Shown piece after piece: positions 10,002 through 19,648 of a stretch of 64,000 nucleotides of DNA. The stretch comes from Citrobacter freundii ATCC 8090 = MTCC 1658 = NBRC 12681 (GTDB lineage: Bacteria > Pseudomonadota > Gammaproteobacteria > Enterobacterales > Enterobacteriaceae), in NCBI RefSeq assembly GCF_011064845.1, contig NZ_CP049015.1, positions 2,666,001 to 2,730,000 on the forward strand. Direction: 5' to 3'. Below the pieces are notes generated by a model, which saw only the letters and a program-made list of their open reading frames with translations, was not told the DNA's origin and did not search any database. Both the position numbers and the translations under genes were made by a program. Numbering within the stretch: the stretch's first letter is position 1; each line of letters begins with the position of its first letter.

Positions 10002-10910
10002 TTAACGGTCTTTCGGGTCGAGGGCATCACGCAAGCCATCGCCAATAAAGTTAAAACAGAACAAAGTGACCACCAGGAAACCTGCCGGAAACAGCAGCAG
10101 CCATGGTGAGACTTCCATTGAGTTGGCACCATCACTAAGCAGAGCGCCCCAGCTACTTAACGGCTCCTGCGTACCTAATCCCAAAAAGCTCAGGAAGGAC
10201 TCAAACAGGATCATGCTCGGCACCAGCAATGAAGCGTATACCACCACCACACCCAGCACGTTCGGCACAATATGGCGGATAACGATACGCACGGTAGACA
10301 CCCCACCCACTTGCGCCGCTTCAATAAACTCTTTGCGCTTGAGGCTCAGCGTTTGTCCACGCACGATACGCGCCATATCCAGCCAGGAGACCATCCCGAT
10401 AGCGACAAAAATCAGCAGGATATTTTGACCAAAGAAGGTGACCAGCAGGATCACGAAGAACATGAACGGGAAGGAGTTGAGAATTTCCAGCAGACGCATC
10501 ATCACCGAGTCGATTTTTCCGCCGAGGTAGCCCGACAGAGAACCGTACAGCGTACCGACAACCACCGCGACCAACGCCGCCGTAATGCCGACCATTAGCG
10601 AGATGCGCCCGCCAATCGCCACGCGCACCAACAGGTCGCGTCCCGACGAGTCAGTACCGAAATAGTGGCCTGATTCCGTATCCGGCGCGCTGGACATCAT
10701 GCCCCAGTCAGTATCGAAGTAGGTAAACTGCGACAGCATCGGCGCGAGCGTCACGAACAGCGCAATAATTACCAGCACCACCAGGCTTGCTACCGCAGCT
10801 CGGTTATGCATAAAGCGTCGACGCGCGTCCTGCCACAGGCTGCGGCCTTCGACCTCCAGCTTTTCACTGAAATTCTCCAGCGCTTCGCTGTTTTTCTTAC
10901 TTAACATCAT
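10002..10910 (-). CDS. oppC: Oligopeptide ABC transporter permease OppC
   Basis: 302 residues with the binding-protein-dependent transporter inner-membrane fold: about six transmembrane helices and the EAA loop (EFIEAAQVGGVSTVRIVIRHI) that contacts the ATPases. An N-terminal cytoplasmic stretch of about 40 residues precedes helix 1, as in the family. It forms the channel with OppB. It is 14 bases downstream of oppB. Confidence 0.97.
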   Translation of the reverse strand: MMLSKKNSEALENFSEKLEVEGRSLWQDARRRFMHNRAAVASLVVLVIIALFVTLAPMLSQFTYFDTDWGMMSSAPDTESGHYFGTDSSGRDLLVRVAIGGRISLMVGITAALVAVVVGTLYGSLSGYLGGKIDSVMMRLLEILNSFPFMFFVILLVTFFGQNILLIFVAIGMVSWLDMARIVRGQTLSLKRKEFIEAAQVGGVSTVRIVIRHIVPNVLGVVVVYASLLVPSMILFESFLSFLGLGTQEPLSSWGALLSDGANSMEVSPWLLLFPAGFLVVTLFCFNFIGDGLRDALDPKDR

Positions 10911-10924
10911 AGCGAGCTCCAGTA

Positions 10925-11845
10925 TCAGTAACGAATTTTCGGGTCGATAACGGCATACAGCACATCGACAATCGCGTTAAACACGATGGTCAGCGTACCC
11001 ACCAGTATGGTCAGACTCAGAACCAGCGAATAGTCGCGGTTTAACGCGCCGTTGACGAACAACTGACCAATGCCAGGCAAACCATAGATGGTTTCAATAA
11101 CCATCGAACCAGTGATAATGCCGACAAATGCCGGTCCCATATAGGACAGCACTGGCAACAGCGCAGGTTTTAACGCATGGCGGAAAATAATCCGCCGCAT
11201 CGGCAGCCCTTTGGCGCGCGCGGTACGAATAAAGTTAGAGTGCAGCACTTCAATCATCGAACCACGAGTAATACGAGCGATACTGGCGATGTAGGCCAGT
11301 GACAAGGCCACCATTGGCAGGATCATAAATTTCAACGCCCCACCGTTCCAGCCCCCGCCGGGCAGCCATTTCAAGGTTATGGCAAATATCATGACCAATA
11401 AGGGAGCGACCACGAAACTGGGGATAACTACCCCAGTCATTGCCACCCCCATCACCGTGTAATCCCAACGTGTATTTTGCTTCAGCGCGGCTATCACCCC
11501 GGCGCTAACGCCGACGAGTACCGCCAGAATAAAGGCTGCCGCACCCAGCTTCGCAGAAACCGGAAAACTCGAAGCAACGAGGTCGTTAACCGTGTAGTCT
11601 TTATATTTAAAGGATGGTCCAAAATCGCCATGCGCCAGCTGTTTCAGATAGCTGAAATACTGCGTCGAGATAGGATCGTTAAGATGATATTTCGCTTCAA
11701 TATTCGCCAGCACCTCTGGCGGTAACGCGCGTTCCCCGGTGAATGGGCTTCCGGGCGCAAGGCGCATCATAAAGAATGAAATCGTAATAAGAATAAACAG
11801 CGTCGGAATCGCTTCCAGACAGCGACGTAATATGAATTTTAACAT
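10925..11845 (-). CDS. oppB: Oligopeptide ABC transporter permease OppB
   Basis: 306 residues, beginning with the typical MLKFILRRCLEAIPTLFIL signal-anchor-like first helix. About six transmembrane helices with the coupling loop FIRTARAKGLPMRRIIFRHA. It forms the transmembrane pore with OppC. It is separated from oppA by 122 bases that contain a hairpin with a T run, so its mRNA level is probably lower than that of oppA. Confidence 0.97.
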   Translation of the reverse strand: MLKFILRRCLEAIPTLFILITISFFMMRLAPGSPFTGERALPPEVLANIEAKYHLNDPISTQYFSYLKQLAHGDFGPSFKYKDYTVNDLVASSFPVSAKLGAAAFILAVLVGVSAGVIAALKQNTRWDYTVMGVAMTGVVIPSFVVAPLLVMIFAITLKWLPGGGWNGGALKFMILPMVALSLAYIASIARITRGSMIEVLHSNFIRTARAKGLPMRRIIFRHALKPALLPVLSYMGPAFVGIITGSMVIETIYGLPGIGQLFVNGALNRDYSLVLSLTILVGTLTIVFNAIVDVLYAVIDPKIRY

Positions 11846-11922
11846 TGCCCGTACCTTCTGGCGTGTGCCTTTATACCTCTTTAACCCCGACGTTCAGGTA
11901 AAGCGGTATTAATAGTTCGAAG

Positions 11923-11963
11923 AAAAAAGACACTGTGGGGCAAAAATGATTGCCCCACGTCTT
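11923..11963 (-). terminator. Internal terminator or attenuator between oppA and oppB
   Basis: GTGGGGCA ... TGCCCCAC with an outer AAGAC/GTCTT extension, followed on the minus strand by six T. It lies just after the oppA stop inside the operon. Partial termination here would give the excess of binding protein over permease that is usual for such operons. Confidence 0.72.
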
Positions 11964-11967
11964 GCCA

Positions 11968-13599
11968 TTAATGCTTGATAATATACAAGTCTTTAACGTG
12001 GATATTATCCATCGGGTCTTTACCGGAGTATCCGCCAACCCATGGTTTCACCAGGCGGGCATTGACATAGTAATAAACCGGTACAATCGCAGAATCTTTA
12101 TCCAGCTGCTGTTCCGCTTTCGAATACAGTTCACTGCGCTGCGCTTCATCCGTCACTTTCAGCGTATCCGCAATCAGCTTATCAAATGCCGGGCTCTTAT
12201 AGTGGACGGTATTATTGGAGCTGTCGGACAGCACCATATTCAGGAAGGACGTCGGTTCGTTATAGTCCGCACACCAGCCCGCACGTGAAACATCATAGTT
12301 GCCCTGATGGCGCGTATCGAGGAACGTTTTCCATTCCTGGTTTTCCAGCTTCACATTAGCACCCAGATTTTTCTTCCAGATAGATGCCGCGGCAATAGCC
12401 AGCTTCTTATGCAGGTCTGAAGTGTTATACAGCAGGTCAAAGGTCAGCGGTTTCTCAGCGGTATATCCGGCCTCAGCCAGCAGTTTCTTCGCTTCTTCAT
12501 TACGTTTTTCCTGAGACCACTTGAACCACTCTGGCTCAACCAGTTTCGCGCCATCGGTGTATGGAGGAGTAAAGCTATACGCCGGCAGGTCACCCTGGTT
12601 TTTCACTTTATTGACGATAATGTCACGATCCAACGCCAGCTTCAGGGCGGTACGAACACGAACATCGTTGAACGGTGCTTTCTGGTTGTTGATTTCGTAA
12701 TAATAGGTGCACAGATACGGGTCAACGTGGACTTCGTTCGGGATCTCTTTTTTCAGTTTCTGGAATAACTCAATCGGCATGTTGTTATAGGTCATGTCGA
12801 TTTCACCGCTGCGATAGCGGTTAACGTCAGTCACTTCAGAAGAAATAGGCAGGTAAGTTACCTGGTTAATAACCGTTTTGGCGTTGTCCCAATAGTTGGT
12901 ATTACGCTCAAGCACAATGCGCTCGTTCACAACCCAGTCTTTCAGTTTATACGCACCGTTAGTAACGATGTTAGCGGGCTGGGTCCACTTCTCGCCGAAT
13001 TTTTCAACAGCAGCTCTAGGAACTGGTGAAACGGAAGAGTGCACAAGCAGTTTGTAGAAATAAGGAACAGGTTCGCTGAGGGTGACTTCAAAAGTATGAT
13101 CGTCGAGAGCTTTTACACCGAGATCGGTGATCGGTTTTTTACCGGCGATAATATCATCAATATTGACGATGTGACCGTACTGCAAATAACTGGCGTACGG
13201 TGATGCAGTATTTGGATTAGCCAAACGTTGCCAGCTATACACGAAATCTTGCGCGGTAACAGGCGTGCCGTCAGACCACTTAGCATCTTTACGCAGATGG
13301 AATGTCCAGACTTTAAAATCTTTATTTTCCCATTTTTCAGCCACGCCAGGCGATGGTTTGCCATCGACATCACTGATTAATAAACCTTCAAACAGGTCAC
13401 GGTTAATGTTGGATTCAGGTACACCTTCGATTTTGTGGGGATCGAGTGACTGCACTTCCGAACCGTTATTACGCACCAGAGTCTGCTTTTCAGCAAGCTG
13501 CACACCCGCTGGCACTACTGCCGCCGTGGCAACATTTCCAGCGACTAGCGCAGTTAAGATCCCCGCAGCTACTAAACTTTTTTTAGTGATGTTAGTCAT
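11968..13599 (-). CDS. oppA: Periplasmic oligopeptide-binding protein OppA
   Basis: 543 residues from the ATG at 13597-13599, identical in length to E. coli OppA. The open frame extends 25 codons further, but GGGAG lies ten bases before this ATG and the signal peptide (MTNITKKSLVAAGILTALVAGNVATA, split here as residues 1-26) begins here. The mature protein has the SBP family 5 fold with conserved LVRNNGSEVQSLDPHKIEG near the N terminus. It binds tri- to pentapeptides of almost any sequence and delivers them to OppBCDF, including recycled cell-wall peptides. First gene of the operon, with a CA-rich GcvB-type target in its leader. Confidence 0.97.
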   Translation of the reverse strand: MTNITKKSLVAAGILTALVAGNVATAAVVPAGVQLAEKQTLVRNNGSEVQSLDPHKIEGVPESNINRDLFEGLLISDVDGKPSPGVAEKWENKDFKVWTFHLRKDAKWSDGTPVTAQDFVYSWQRLANPNTASPYASYLQYGHIVNIDDIIAGKKPITDLGVKALDDHTFEVTLSEPVPYFYKLLVHSSVSPVPRAAVEKFGEKWTQPANIVTNGAYKLKDWVVNERIVLERNTNYWDNAKTVINQVTYLPISSEVTDVNRYRSGEIDMTYNNMPIELFQKLKKEIPNEVHVDPYLCTYYYEINNQKAPFNDVRVRTALKLALDRDIIVNKVKNQGDLPAYSFTPPYTDGAKLVEPEWFKWSQEKRNEEAKKLLAEAGYTAEKPLTFDLLYNTSDLHKKLAIAAASIWKKNLGANVKLENQEWKTFLDTRHQGNYDVSRAGWCADYNEPTSFLNMVLSDSSNNTVHYKSPAFDKLIADTLKVTDEAQRSELYSKAEQQLDKDSAIVPVYYYVNARLVKPWVGGYSGKDPMDNIHVKDLYIIKH

Positions 13600-13609
13600 T
13601 GTGTTGTAC
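13600..13609 (-). promoter_or_regulatory. CA-rich probable GcvB sRNA target at the oppA start
   Basis: The minus strand reads GTACAACACA directly before the ATG, between the ribosome binding site and the start codon. It is complementary to the GU-rich R1 segment of GcvB. oppA is an established GcvB target in Salmonella. The exact pairing is inferred. Confidence 0.5.
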
Positions 13610-14328
13610 TCCCTCATTATTATGGCTGGTTTTTTAACCAGACTGTTAATCCTGTCAGGATCACTGTACGGCACCGGAGATTTTCTGCCGTCAGGTCGTT
13701 TTTTGTTTTACTGCTTGCTATCACCGACTTTATTTATTCTGGCGGTTCGTATGACTGCCTTACGTCGATTATCTACGTGCCTCCCCTGCCGGAAACACGC
13801 TATTACCCTGTTGAGAGAAACTAACTGCAAATGATTCTCATCAACGTGAATTCTTCTGCATAATACCTGGCCGGAAAGTATCAAATGCGTTTCTTAACCG
13901 CCAATACATTTTACAAATTTGTTAACCAACTCTCTTTTATTGGAAATAAATCTCACAAAGAAAGCCTTACGAATGAAGGTTTTCTATAATAAACCCATGA
14001 AAAACAATAAATTATATCAAGCCAGGTGTTAACTACCCTGTCAGGTGTCAACACCACGTCAAAATGCACATAAATTTAACAATTGGTTATTAATTAGCAC
14101 ATTCAACTGAAAAAAACGCTGAAATAACTAATAACATTTCGATAATCCTACAGCAAGCCCCAGAGTATGATGTTAATTAAATAACAGCGATATCAGGCTC
14201 TCTCTGGCAGATGGATGAGCGTTACATTCATAAAATCAATGAATAAACAAATGAATAACCATCAGCATTTTTTATTATCACTATGCTGATTTTCAACTTT
14301 AGTGAGAAGTTTTACTGATAATGAAAGG
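13610..14328. other. Long AT-rich region between oppA and ychE
   Basis: About 720 bases upstream of oppA and downstream of ychE (both leftward). It must hold the oppA promoter, but I could not fix it with confidence. No convincing gene. It contains a pair of direct repeats CAGGTGTTAAC / CAGGTGTCAAC (14023-14033 and 14042-14052) and several A/T tracts. Lrp and H-NS type control of oppA would fit such DNA. Confidence 0.45.
14023..14052. repeat. Direct repeat pair upstream of oppA
   Basis: CAGGTGTTAAC and CAGGTGTCAAC differ at one base and start 19 bases apart, nearly two helical turns. Possible regulator half-sites. The second copy can also form a small hairpin with its flank. Confidence 0.5.
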
Positions 14329-14354
14329 AAACGGAGCCGGGACCGACTCCGTTT
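14329..14354 (-). terminator. Possible ychE terminator
   Basis: AAACGGAG ... CTCCGTTT stem shortly after the ychE stop. The T run beyond it is short (TTTCCTTTC), so confidence is moderate. Confidence 0.5.
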
Positions 14355-14370
14355 GTACAGAAGAGAGATA

Positions 14371-15018
14371 TCAGGCCAGCAAACCAGGGAAAATGGATTT
14401 GATACCTGTAACAATGAATTCGATACCCAAGGCCATTAACAGTAGCCCCATAATACGCGTAATGACGTTGATGCCAGTTTGTCCCAACAGTCGTACCAGC
14501 CATGGCGCCATGCGAAACAGCCCCCAGCAGCACAGGGCAAACAGCGCAATCGCGACAAAAAAGCCAAACAGGTTAATCGCACTGTGATATCGCGTACCCC
14601 AAACAATAGTTGAGCTTATCGCCCCCGGTCCCGCCATCAACGGCAATGCCAACGGTACAACGCCGATACTCTCACGAATTGCGGTTTCTGATTTTTCCTG
14701 TTTGTTTTGTTTATCTTCCCCTAGTTTTCCGCTAATCATTGACATCGCGATAGTCACAACCAGAATGCCGCCGGCAATCCTGAACGAATCTATTGAGATA
14801 CCGAAAAGTTGCAGAATACCATCACCAAGAAACAGCGAAGTCCACAGAATGATAGCGACTGACAGGTTTGCCGTAAGGTTGGTTTTGTTTCGCGCTGCAG
14901 CAGTTTGATAACTGGTCATACTGATAAAGACAGGGATGATCCCTACCGGGTTGACCAACGCAAATAACCCAATGAAAAATTTAAAATAGACAGGAAAATC
15001 AAATAGCGTTTGGATCAC
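14371..15018 (-). CDS. ychE: MarC-family membrane protein YchE
   Basis: 215 residues starting at GTG 15016-15018 (V/M-IQTLFDFPVYFKF), six bases after GGAG. The frame is open 30 codons further upstream, but this start matches the family. About six transmembrane helices and the MarC signature NPVGIIPVFISMT. The MarC family was once thought to give multiple antibiotic resistance, but no transport substrate is established. It is monocistronic, transcribed away from adhE. Confidence 0.92.
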   Translation of the reverse strand: MIQTLFDFPVYFKFFIGLFALVNPVGIIPVFISMTSYQTAAARNKTNLTANLSVAIILWTSLFLGDGILQLFGISIDSFRIAGGILVVTIAMSMISGKLGEDKQNKQEKSETAIRESIGVVPLALPLMAGPGAISSTIVWGTRYHSAINLFGFFVAIALFALCCWGLFRMAPWLVRLLGQTGINVITRIMGLLLMALGIEFIVTGIKSIFPGLLA

Positions 15019-15505
15019 GGTTAGCTCCGAAGCGTTAGCCGGATAAAATGAGTCATAAAAATTGATAAAATCCGCGCTGAAGATACGCCTTTTGTCAGCA
15101 TACTTCACCTTCTATCTTCGTATATCTACGTAAATACGCTACCAATACTCAGTGTTATTAATATGTATTAATTATGCTAACGTTATTAGCATTCATTACG
15201 TCAATTTATTAACACTTGACGAGAAACGCTAAAAGGGCCTGCTGAAAGGTGTCAGCTTTGCGAATTTTTGATCCAGATCACGCAATTACTACTCAGAAGT
15301 GAGTAATCTTGCTTACGCCACCTGGAGGTAACGCGTTAGAGTTAATTGGCACTAGCGTATAAGCTCTTTTAGTAAATCAAAGTAAAGTGGACGTTAATTA
15401 ACCGTTTGATTTTCAAACCGTTACACAAATTTTCGTCGGTCTGTCTATACTCTCGTATCGAGCAGATGATTTACTAAAAAAGTTTAACATTATCAGGAGA
15501 GCATC
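15019..15505. other. Divergent ychE-adhE regulatory region
   Basis: About 490 bases. adhE in E. coli has a long leader with NarL, Cra, Fis and RpoS inputs and RNase III-dependent translation. The region here is AT-rich and keeps a perfect AGGAGAG ribosome binding site before adhE. I did not identify individual sites with confidence. Confidence 0.5.
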
Positions 15506-18184
15506 ATGGCTGTTACTAATGTCGCTGAACTTAACGCACTTGTAGAGCGCGTAAAAAAAGCCCAGCGTGAATATGCCAGTTTCACTCAAGAACAGGTTGA
15601 CAAAATCTTCCGTGCCGCCGCTCTGGCTGCCGCAGACGCTCGAATCCCTCTCGCGAAAATGGCCGTTGCCGAATCCGGCATGGGTATTGTCGAAGATAAA
15701 GTGATCAAAAACCACTTTGCTTCTGAATACATTTACAACGCTTACAAAGATGAAAAAACCTGTGGTGTGCTGTCTGAAGACGACACTTTCGGTACCATTA
15801 CCATTGCGGAACCAATTGGTATCATCTGTGGTATCGTTCCAACCACTAACCCAACTTCTACTGCGATCTTCAAATCACTGATCAGCCTGAAGACCCGTAA
15901 CGCCATCATCTTCTCTCCGCATCCGCGTGCAAAAGATGCAACTAACAAAGCAGCAGACATCGTTCTGCAAGCAGCAATCGCTGCTGGCGCACCGAAAGAT
16001 CTGATCGGCTGGATCGATCAACCTTCCGTTGAACTGTCTAATGCGCTGATGCACCACCCGGACATCAACCTGATCCTTGCGACCGGTGGTCCAGGCATGG
16101 TTAAAGCGGCATACAGCTCCGGTAAACCGGCTATCGGCGTAGGCGCAGGTAACACCCCTGTTGTTATCGACGAAACCGCTGATATCAAACGTGCTGTTGC
16201 ATCTGTTCTGATGTCTAAAACCTTCGATAACGGCGTAATCTGTGCTTCTGAGCAGTCTGTCGTCGTGGTTGACTCTGTATATGATGCAGTACGTGAGCGT
16301 TTTGCGACTCACGGCGGCTACATGCTGCAGGGCAAAGAGTTGAAAGCAGTCCAGGACGTTATCCTGAAAAATGGCGCGCTGAACGCAGCTATCGTTGGTC
16401 AGCCGGCATACAAGATTGCTGAACTGGCAGGCTTCTCCGTACCAGAAACCACTAAGATTCTGATCGGTGAAGTGACGGTTGTCGATGAAAGCGAACCGTT
16501 TGCTCATGAAAAACTGTCTCCGACGCTGGCAATGTACCGTGCGAAGGACTTCGAAGACGCAGTCATTAAAGCTGAAAAACTGGTTGCGATGGGCGGTATC
16601 GGTCATACCTCTTGCCTGTACACTGACCAGGACAACCAGCCAGAACGTGTTGCTTACTTCGGCCAGATGATGAAAACCGCACGTATCCTGATTAACACCC
16701 CAGCTTCTCAGGGTGGTATCGGTGACCTGTACAACTTCAAACTCGCACCTTCCCTGACTCTGGGTTGTGGTTCCTGGGGTGGTAACTCCATCTCTGAAAA
16801 CGTTGGTCCTAAGCACCTGATCAACAAGAAAACCGTTGCTAAGCGAGCTGAAAACATGTTGTGGCACAAACTTCCGAAATCTATCTACTTCCGTCGTGGC
16901 TCTCTGCCAATCGCACTGGATGAAGTGATTACCGATGGTCACAAACGTGCGCTCATCGTGACCGACCGCTTCCTGTTCAACAACGGTTATGCAGACCAGA
17001 TCACCTCCGTTCTGAAAGCTGCTGGCGTTGAAACCGAAGTGTTCTTTGAAGTTGAAGCTGACCCAACTCTGACCGTTGTTCGCAAAGGTGCTGAGCTGGC
17101 TAACTCCTTCAAACCAGACGTAATCATCGCGCTGGGCGGCGGTTCCCCGATGGACGCCGCGAAAATCATGTGGGTTATGTACGAGCACCCGGAAACTCAC
17201 TTCGAAGAACTGGCGCTGCGCTTTATGGACATCCGTAAACGTATCTACAAGTTCCCGAAAATGGGTGTGAAAGCGAAGATGGTCGCCGTCACCACCACTT
17301 CCGGTACCGGCTCTGAAGTGACTCCGTTTGCGGTTGTTACTGACGATGCAACTGGGCAGAAATACCCGCTGGCAGACTATGCGCTGACTCCGGATATGGC
17401 GATTGTTGACGCCAACCTGGTGATGGATATGCCGAAGTCCCTGTGTGCGTTCGGTGGTCTCGATGCCGTAACTCACGCTCTGGAAGCTTACGTTTCCGTA
17501 CTGGCTTCTGAGTTCTCCGACGGTCAGGCTCTGCAAGCGCTGAAACTGCTGAAAGAAAACCTGCCGGCGTCCTACCATGAAGGTTCTAAGAACCCGGTAG
17601 CACGTGAGCGTGTACACAGTGCAGCAACCATCGCCGGTATCGCGTTTGCTAACGCCTTCCTGGGTGTATGTCACTCAATGGCGCACAAACTGGGTTCTCA
17701 GTTCCACATTCCTCACGGTCTGGCGAACGCCCTGCTGATCAGCAACGTTATTCGTTATAACGCGAACGACAACCCGACTAAACAGACTGCATTCAGCCAG
17801 TACGACCGTCCGCAGGCACGCCGTCGCTACGCTGAAATCGCAGACCATCTGGGTCTGAGCGCACCGGGTGACCGTACTGCCGCGAAAATCCAGAAACTGC
17901 TGGGCTGGCTGGAAGAAATCAAAGCTGAGCTGGGTATTCCTAAGTCTATCCGTGAAGCTGGCGTTCAGGAAGCTGACTTCCTGGCACACGTGGACAAACT
18001 GTCTGAAGATGCGTTTGATGACCAGTGTACTGGTGCAAACCCACGTTACCCGCTGATTGCTGAACTGAAACAGATCCTGCTGGATACATACTACGGTCGT
18101 GAGTACAGCGAAGGCCAGACCACCGCTAAGACTGAAGCAGTAGCTGCACCGAAAGCAGAAAAGAAAGCGAAGAAATCCGCTTAA
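15506..18184 (+). CDS. adhE: Bifunctional acetaldehyde-CoA / alcohol dehydrogenase AdhE
   Basis: 892 residues, full length. The N-terminal half (about 1-440) is a CoA-acylating aldehyde dehydrogenase with catalytic Cys246 (NGVICASEQ). The C-terminal half is an iron-dependent alcohol dehydrogenase with GGGSPMDAAK nucleotide motif and metal ligands in THALEAYVS, CHSMAHKLG and HIPHGLANA. It converts acetyl-CoA via acetaldehyde to ethanol with two NADH, the main NAD+ recycling step in mixed-acid fermentation, and forms spirosomes. The tail is alanine and lysine rich. Codon use is that of a highly expressed gene. It ends at a strong terminator. Confidence 0.98.
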   Translation: MAVTNVAELNALVERVKKAQREYASFTQEQVDKIFRAAALAAADARIPLAKMAVAESGMGIVEDKVIKNHFASEYIYNAYKDEKTCGVLSEDDTFGTITIAEPIGIICGIVPTTNPTSTAIFKSLISLKTRNAIIFSPHPRAKDATNKAADIVLQAAIAAGAPKDLIGWIDQPSVELSNALMHHPDINLILATGGPGMVKAAYSSGKPAIGVGAGNTPVVIDETADIKRAVASVLMSKTFDNGVICASEQSVVVVDSVYDAVRERFATHGGYMLQGKELKAVQDVILKNGALNAAIVGQPAYKIAELAGFSVPETTKILIGEVTVVDESEPFAHEKLSPTLAMYRAKDFEDAVIKAEKLVAMGGIGHTSCLYTDQDNQPERVAYFGQMMKTARILINTPASQGGIGDLYNFKLAPSLTLGCGSWGGNSISENVGPKHLINKKTVAKRAENMLWHKLPKSIYFRRGSLPIALDEVITDGHKRALIVTDRFLFNNGYADQITSVLKAAGVETEVFFEVEADPTLTVVRKGAELANSFKPDVIIALGGGSPMDAAKIMWVMYEHPETHFEELALRFMDIRKRIYKFPKMGVKAKMVAVTTTSGTGSEVTPFAVVTDDATGQKYPLADYALTPDMAIVDANLVMDMPKSLCAFGGLDAVTHALEAYVSVLASEFSDGQALQALKLLKENLPASYHEGSKNPVARERVHSAATIAGIAFANAFLGVCHSMAHKLGSQFHIPHGLANALLISNVIRYNANDNPTKQTAFSQYDRPQARRRYAEIADHLGLSAPGDRTAAKIQKLLGWLEEIKAELGIPKSIREAGVQEADFLAHVDKLSEDAFDDQCTGANPRYPLIAELKQILLDTYYGREYSEGQTTAKTEAVAAPKAEKKAKKSA

Positions 18185-18213
18185 TTTTCTCAGATAAGTT
18201 TTAGTTTCATCAT

Positions 18214-18242
18214 AAACGGTCCCAGTTGGGACCGTTTTTTTT
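18214..18242 (+). terminator. Rho-independent terminator of adhE
   Basis: AAACGGTCCC-AGTT-GGGACCGTTTTTTTT, 30 bases after the adhE stop. Confidence 0.92.
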
Positions 18243-18420
18243 CGTCTTGTGTTATGAAAAATGAGTGATCCCCAATTTAACCATGTGAATAGAATGGCAC
18301 GGTAAGAGATGTATTCAGGAAGATGTGAGAATAGCCGTCAGAAGAGAGTCTGACAGGGTAGAGAATATTGACGAATGTCCCGGCCTACCCTGTGTTTATA
18401 AGCGCTCAGAAGCCTGCAGG

Positions 18421-19038
18421 TTAATCGTGGCTGTGTCGTTCTTGTATCGCCGTCAGAGAGCCCTCAGACTGCGCCTGTTTGTAGTGTTTACGGCATACCG
18501 ACACATAGCGTTCATTCCCGCCAATAACCACCTGCTCGCCCTCGTTATAGGGCCTTCCAGACTGATCAAGACGTAAAACCATGCTGGCCTTACGCCCACA
18601 GAAACAAATGGTTTTTAATTCAACGAGCTTATCTGACCACGCAAGCAGGTATTCGCTACCGCCAAATAATTCACCACGGAAATCTGTGCGTAAGCCATAG
18701 CACAACACAGGAATATCCAGCCGATCGACAACTTCAGATAATTCATAAACCTGTTGTCGAGTCAGAAACTGCGACTCATCAACCAGTACACAGTGAATTC
18801 TTTGCTGCTCATTTTCAGCACGAATCTCTTCGTACAAAGATGAATTTTGGTTAAACAATTTTGCAGGCGACGACAGACCTATACGTGAACTTACTTTTCC
18901 AGCACCAAAACGGTCATCAATTTCCGCTGTATATACAACAGCACGCATCCCACGTTCCTGATAATTGTACGAAGATTGCAGCAATGCAGTTGACTTACCG
19001 GCATTCATTGCAGAATAGTAAAAATATAGCTGTGCCAT
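18421..19038 (-). CDS. tdk: Thymidine kinase
   Basis: 205 residues from ATG 19036-19038 ([17 protein letters not shown]). The frame extends 19 codons upstream, but the P-loop would then be too far from the N terminus. Type II thymidine kinase: P-loop SAMNAGKST, Walker B-like CVLVDESQF, and a zinc-binding part with CFCGRK and a later CRKHY. It phosphorylates thymidine and deoxyuridine in the salvage pathway. It is divergent from hns, as in E. coli. The position that is DECQF in the E. coli enzyme reads DESQF here. Confidence 0.96.
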   Translation of the reverse strand: MAQLYFYYSAMNAGKSTALLQSSYNYQERGMRAVVYTAEIDDRFGAGKVSSRIGLSSPAKLFNQNSSLYEEIRAENEQQRIHCVLVDESQFLTRQQVYELSEVVDRLDIPVLCYGLRTDFRGELFGGSEYLLAWSDKLVELKTICFCGRKASMVLRLDQSGRPYNEGEQVVIGGNERYVSVCRKHYKQAQSEGSLTAIQERHSHD

Positions 19039-19577
19039 TGACCGAAGGCCCTCACATGGGGAAATAAATATGCGCGGGATTGTATCATATTTCACGAAAG
19101 TGTCGGTGTAGCGTTGCGCCCAAAGGCGTATAAATGCGCGGGCAAGCCCGCTCAGTGCCGCCTGAATTTAAGTAGCAGGTTGTGAGAGAGCATACAACCA
19201 TCGACCATACAGCCCGAGCTCGGACGCGTATATACACTCTCTTTCACAAATAGTGCTCATGAAATTTATCAATGTCACTTATCATCATACGGCAATAAAG
19301 AAACCCTTCCCATATTGTTATTGAATCTACCCACTCTCACCTTGTATTAGCGAATTCACGTAAGCAAAACTAATACAAAAGGTTGAAATCACTGCAAAGA
19401 GATACTATTTGTACACCATAAAATGTGACCTGAATCTTGAATTTTTACTCTCAGCTGCTGAGAAGCCCCCTCGCCAATAAGCCTTTTTTATGCCCAACAT
19501 CATGGGGAATTTAAGACAGGAGAATTAATTCTGTTACTAAATAAAGCGCAATTTTGAATTCCTTACATTCCTGGCTA
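19039..19577. other. Long tdk-hns divergent region
   Basis: About 540 bases without a gene. It is AT-rich and probably contains Fis, H-NS autoregulatory and CspA-responsive sites known upstream of hns in E. coli. A GCGGGCAAGCCCGC palindrome occurs at about 19138-19151. Nothing else is clear by eye. Confidence 0.45.
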
Positions 19578-19606
19578 TTGCACAACTGAATTTATCGCTC
19601 TATTAT
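19578..19606 (+). promoter_or_regulatory. hns promoter
   Basis: -35 TTGCAC (19578-19583), 17-base spacer, -10 TATTAT (19601-19606). A sigma-70 promoter about 40 bases upstream of the hns start codon. Confidence 0.75.
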
Positions 19607-19648
19607 TAGCTCAACAAACCACCCCAATATAAGTTTGAGATTACTACA

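Noticed and set aside
15875..17674. Long 599-codon open frame on the strand opposite adhE
   Set aside because: It is a mirror of the strong codon bias of adhE on the other strand. It has no ribosome binding site and its product is low-complexity in character.
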